A DNA stretch of 64,000 bases from positions 3,410,001-3,474,000 of the forward strand of contig CAIIXF020000009.1 of assembly GCA_903813345.2 (NCBI GenBank), given 5' to 3'. A model generated the notes under the pieces. The model saw only the letters and a list, made by a program, of their open reading frames with translations. It ran no database searches and had not been told where the DNA came from. Source of the stretch: Owenia fusiformis (lineage: Eukaryota; Annelida; Polychaeta; Sabellida; Oweniidae). Position 1 is the first letter of the stretch. Each line of letters begins with the position of its first letter. The position numbers and the translations under genes were made by a program. Of this stretch, positions 59,466 to 64,000 are shown piece after piece.

Positions 59466-60239
59466 AGTGATTGCAAGAGCTCACTATGTGAGCTAAAAAC
59501 CTGAACAGATGATTAATTAAAAGATAGAAGGCAATGATCTGAACTAGCAACTAAAATGAAGTATACAATGTCATGTGTTAATACTTGTGCTATAGGTAAA
59601 GATTGGGAAGGATTAACTAGAAATCGGCAACTCCACGGAGTAGCAAATCCCAACGAACACTATGTAAATCGCAAATCTGCACAGTCACAATGTTATATTT
59701 ACCATCTACTCTTCCCTTCACTTAGCAATATAGATCATTGTATTATCTTGTTGCCATACTCAACAATATCTCAAGTAATGGTCAATTCCTGCTCCAGGCA
59801 GCCATATTGAATTTGAATTGAGGCATAAAACGATACCATATTTGTGATCTACTCTAAAATTCCTTCAAATTGAGTATAATATAGCCATACTTCTAAGAGA
59901 TCAGTAAATCATTGCGAAATCCCACAAAGCTATACTTCAAAATCATCTCAAAATTAGCGCAAATTTATGTTTTCCCAAATTTCCGTTTTCATGGCCCCTG
60001 GAGGCCAAGGTGAAAAAATGGAATATATGTGAATTATTTATATTTTGAGAATATAGCACAAAAATTTCAAATAATAATAAAATCACTTTGGTTTAAAATG
60101 AAAAACATGAGATTTTTGCAAAATGTCCGCCAATTCTATAGCGATGGGCATCTTAAAAAATGGTTGCGTAAAACTATTCACCAATATACAAATTTCAACC
60201 AAATATTGTGCAAATATGTTGACTAGTATTCGAGTTATC

Positions 60240-60290
60240 TTCCGGACGGACGGACGGATGAACGGACTGACTGAGTGTCGAACTGACGGA
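60240..60290. repeat. GGAC-type microsatellite
   Basis: CCGGACGGACGGACGGATGA and following GACTGACTGA units, at the end of an AT-rich repeat-like stretch (about 59810-60340). Resembles the microsatellite ending the array at 59408-59462. Confidence 0.6.
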
Positions 60291-60624
60291 CAGAGGGCTT
60301 CACTATATCCCTACCGAACTTCGTTCGTTGGGATAATTACGAATACATAGAAGATCTTTACAGAATGCTGGGTTGCAATTGTTTTCACTTCGTCAATCGG
60401 CAGATACATTATTTTGTAATTCCTTCAAATTGTATTTTTTGTAATTTAGACGCCGTTTAAGTACGATTTTTTGATAACACATTCAATTTAGATTGTAATA
60501 TTGGTTATGCAATAACAATGTCAAATGTGGACAATGGACATAACCTCTTAATGTATCTCTCTATTTCTCTTAGACTATTAATACTTCTTAAATCACAACG
60601 TTTACATCGATTCTTTAACTGTCT

Positions 60625-61134
60625 CACTGGTGATCCACTCGATTACGCTGGACCCAGGTACCGAAACGGCTCGTTTTGGTAACAAAATGTCGGAACGTCG
60701 AAGGTACGATTTTTCTTTTTTCCTTATTTTACACGTTGTTGGCAGAATTCCCACGACATTTTTATCACAAACGTGTATCAGTATCATATGTTTAAGAAAA
60801 TGTACATATTTGCGAACAAATTGTTCATAATTCCTCACTTAAGTTACATAAACGGTATTTCGAAAAACAGTTAAGATCTGCACTTTTTTCCCAAACCGTT
60901 TATGTAACTAAAGTGAGGAATTAAATCGACGATTCTGTTGTCTCCTGAGCTATTTTTTCGCAAACATATACATTTTGTAAAACATATGATACTGATATAC
61001 ATTTGTGGGAAAAAACGTCATGGGAATTCTGCCTACAACGCGTGAAATAAGGAAAAAAGAAAAATCGTACCTTCGACGTTCCGACATTTTGTTACCAAAA
61101 CGAACCGTCAGCGTAATCGAGCGGATCACCTGTG
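60625..61134. mobile_element. Foldback DNA element with CAC ends and 5-bp target duplication, copy 2
   Basis: CACTGGTGATCCACTCGATT at the left is mirrored at the right (ATCGAGCGGATCACC then TGTG). It is flanked by TGTCT on both sides (60620-60624 and 61135-61139). Sequence and palindromic layout match the copy at 19281-19792 throughout. Confidence 0.85.
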
Positions 61135-62429
61135 TGTCTGCTGTCGATTCGTCTATTAGTTTTGCTTCTCAGTACACATTCGTATGAAGATATCTCCGGG
61201 GGAGTTCACATCATCAGACATATTCATCTGTATGACCCATAAATACCAAAAATCCCGATCAACAGTAATCCGTCCATCCTTAAAATATATTTTATGATAT
61301 CGTAGTAAGATTGTTAATTGTTTGCCTTTGGGTCGGCTACTTTTTACCCACTCTTTACTATTTAAAAACATGGCTGAAATACTCACTCATCGAGTACATA
61401 TTTGATAACCAGACGAGTACAGTTCTACTTTAATACTTTATCGTACAGCTATATAATGGCATGTAATACAATACTTGAAATTGAAATTACGACTGACTTA
61501 ATGAATGAACTTTTATGTTATGAACGTACGTATGTCATCTTCTTGAAATATTTCTCAGATCTTTCTTGTGGCAATTCTAAATATTTTCCAAAATATGTTA
61601 CCCATTCCTCTTTCTCCACCCATCCATCAGCTGTAATAAAGGAAATACGTACAAATAACAATATAACAACAAGTAAAATGATACACAGACTATCATCGAA
61701 ACCGAATATTTATGTGATAGTAAAAGCACATTATCAAAGCAGTGAACGCAAAATTCCGTTGCTGGAGAACTTACAATTTCCAAGTCTATCAAATACATCA
61801 AAGTAAACGTCCATTAAACGTAAGTACCATCGTGGGATTTGAAGGGGTTTAGTTTGAATCTGCCGGCACATTTTTTCTAAGGCATTTAGCCATTCGTCGA
61901 TGGTAACCTTTTAAAGGAATGCAGACTAACAAAACCATGTTTAACTACATCTAGCAATTTATGTATCTTACGCCTATATCACAACAAACTGGTTCTCAAC
62001 CGTTCTTACAGTCCTGCAAAAAGTCGTAATACGCGCTAAATCTGGCTGTGGTCGGGAAATATGTCAAAAATAATTAGCTACTTCGTTCATAAACAGTCTC
62101 CAATAATTGAATCATTTCAAAATTCTAAAATCACCTTCCTTCCCGTCTGAGAACGTTCTTGAAGTTCGTAAATAGACCTTAGAAAGTTGCAGCTACGTTC
62201 ATTCCGTTCGCACACAATTTAAAACAAATTTTGAAGAACGCAGTGGCAACTTGTTTGGTGCGAAAGCTATATTTTTGCTAACTCGTACATACGCAGTCTT
62301 TAATCATACGCTCTTAATCAGTTTAAACCCGTTTACAATTAGTTATACCTCGTTCTCAATACGTCCTCAGACAGTTCAACTCGTTGTAAAAACGTCCCTA
62401 TTAGGATTAAAGTACGACGGTTCCGTTCG

Positions 62430-62985
62430 CAGTACGTCCAGCTCGTCGTTAGTGCGTTGTCAATTGTTCTAATTGTAGAACGTGGCGACCGCGAGAACAT
62501 TTTGAGCATGTTTTAAGTTCTAGAGGACCTACCCGTTCGAGTGCGTTCGATGGAGTTTGCAATCGAGACCCCAAACGGGTCTAAGTACGAATCCGTTCGT
62601 ACACAGTTGAAGCGTTTTCGAAAACGTAGTGAGAACTATAGTTTGGTGTGATAGTAGGGTAACAAGTTCATAAGCAATCTTCGATACATTGTCCTGAATC
62701 AATTTAAACCCTATTTGCCAGACAGTTCAACTCATTCTAAAAACGTTCCTAGAAACCCTACTATCACCCCAAACTAGTTCTCACTACGTTCTCGAAAACG
62801 GGTTTCAACTGTGTACGAACGGACTGGACGTACTTAGAACCGCTTGGGGTCTATTTACAAACTTCATCGAACGTACTCGAACGAGTAGGTCCTCTAGAAC
62901 TTAGAACATGCTCAAAATGTTCTCGTGGTCGTCACGTTCTACAATTATAACGAGTGACAACGTACTAACGACGAGCTGCACCACT
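62430..62985. repeat. Large imperfect palindrome, about 550 bp
   Basis: Left-arm blocks ACCCGTTCGAGTGCGTTCGA, CATTTTGAGCATGTT, AGTTCTAGAGGACCTAC and CGTAGTGAGAACTA reappear in reverse order and orientation in the right arm (62742-62985), around a spacer near 62665-62740. No protein. A fragment of the arm is also at about 46070. The true ends and target duplication were not identified. Confidence 0.75.
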
Positions 62986-64000
62986 GTGCAAAATGTGCGG
63001 TATCTCTCGTTTTATTTCAAGAGATTTGGACAAATAGTTTGTATATATCTCTAGAATCCCCCAAAATATAGTTAGATATCATGTATCTGATACGGACAAA
63101 TTTGCGTATCGAACCAGTTCTACTTAACTATTTGATGGTATGCCACAGAATAGGTCCCACATTATACCCGTGGTAATCAGGAGATTTGCTAACTATATTA
63201 TACATCTTCTATCTATACTCTTAAAACACTGACTATACTTTACTATTCATACAACTATCGGACATGAAGAACAAGAGATACGCTGCCTATTCTGTGCTAA
63301 AAACAGCAGATATCAGCTTATATCAGGAGATACTCTCATATCAGACTTCCCAAAACAGGAGATACGGTAACTATACGAAATGACGTCATCAAGTCTCATT
63401 ATTTGCAACGCTAATTAGGTAACATCACTTATCTGGCTTATTAACAATTACTCCGGTAGTTAAGTCATTAAATAAACAAATAGGGAGAATCTGAATCATA
63501 TTCTTTATCTCTTGTTTATCAATAAAGTTTAATGTTAATAAAATAAACAACTGTAATGTTAGCACCTAGGTTTTAAGTAACGTACAGCATTCTTCGGTAC
63601 ATACTGTGCTGTTAATAATAATTTATTATTCAATAATTAATCCGTATGTTAGGGTTAATAGATAATCTCTACAGCTGATGACTCTTAGTTCCACAAAAAT
63701 AATTTGCAAAATAAGTTTTTTCATATATATTTGATTGTATGATGTCCCTCATGTTATGTTTAACATTGTGTTAAATTTTTGATTCAATCAATTAAATAAT
63801 TGTAAAGTTAATTTTGAATTTTTAATCAATTGGTTTTCCTCACATTTTTATTCCATTGTTTCTCTGTCACATTAAGTTTATAACAAACATCATTTAAATC
63901 CCCCTCTAACACAGGTACAAACAACCATTCATTTTGCCAACCAAAACATCAGTCATGACACAGAACTGCTAAATATTCAATAAACACATTGTGCATTTTA

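Larger units (their letters stand above)
56650..64000. other. Gene-free tail of the window
   Basis: No coding exon could be supported. It holds the elements and repeats listed separately (57162, 57749, 58505, 60240, 60625, 62430), plus AT-rich sequence from about 63000 to the end with no recognised feature. Confidence 0.5.

Noticed and set aside
61156-61386. Minus-strand 76-codon frame (contains SSRPKGKQLTILLRYHK), vaguely like a LINE ORF1 fragment
   Set aside because: The likeness is to a short pattern only, there is no neighbouring reverse transcriptase, and the frame overlaps nothing else recognisable.

Overview
The window is eukaryotic DNA from an intron-rich, AT-rich animal genome that is full of small DNA transposons. 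Genes have many short coding exons with GT-AG junctions (one GC-AG), and the families are metazoan: an ABCC transporter, a mesothelin/stereocilin-like protein with a SEA domain, a transmembrane cholinesterase-like protein, a DNase I, and a rhodopsin-type receptor. A marine invertebrate fits best. I lean towards an invertebrate deuterostome such as a hemichordate, but the sequence does not prove this.

Layout. 1-1474 (+): the last five exons of an ABCC/MRP-type transporter, with a decayed duplicate of its final exon in the last intron. 1728-3376: a dead Tc1-like transposon with matching ends and a TA target duplication. 4144-18058 (-): a 24-exon gene whose exons join in frame to 1,233 aa. It encodes a signal peptide, a Gly/Ser/Asp-rich then Thr-rich mucin-like stretch, a SEA domain with a GSV cleavage motif, a long mesothelin/stereocilin-like helical region split by an RRKR furin site, and a C-terminal GPI-type signal. 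18.1-21.3 kb is intergenic and holds a 512-bp foldback element. 21300-30126 (+): an 11-exon, 696-aa cholinesterase-family ectoenzyme with a complete Ser-Glu-His triad and one C-terminal membrane segment. Its third intron contains an intronless 381-aa gene of unknown function on the opposite strand. 30695-32422 (-): a small secreted AbfB-domain protein with an in-frame stop in its first exon and a tandemly repeated upstream region. 34423-37064 (-): a secreted cyclase-family (kynurenine formamidase/isatin hydrolase type) enzyme. 40832-45105 (-): a DNase I with two duplicated, mutually compatible first exons. 53269-56649 (+): a divergent class A GPCR. The last 7 kb holds only repeats.

Mobile DNA. 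A 4,840-bp Ty3/gypsy LTR retrotransposon (47145-51984) has identical 196-bp LTRs, a GAAGT target duplication and one open 1,376-codon Gag-Pol frame. It sits inside a TTAA-flanked DNA element (46929-52524). A second, reversed copy of that element at 37316-38047 preserves the empty site. Other families recur within the window: CAC-ended foldbacks with 5-bp target duplications (19281 and 60625), TA-flanked palindromes ending in GTCACAT, TTAACCTC-ended MITEs (7060 and 36180), and mariner-like elements (5127 and 57749).

The genes do not form one pathway. Most of the products are predicted to be secreted or at the cell surface: the mucin-mesothelin protein, the esterase, the AbfB lectin-like protein, the cyclase, the DNase and the receptor. 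The spliced models rest on reading splice sites and frames by eye. Their total lengths all divide by three, which supports the exon chains.
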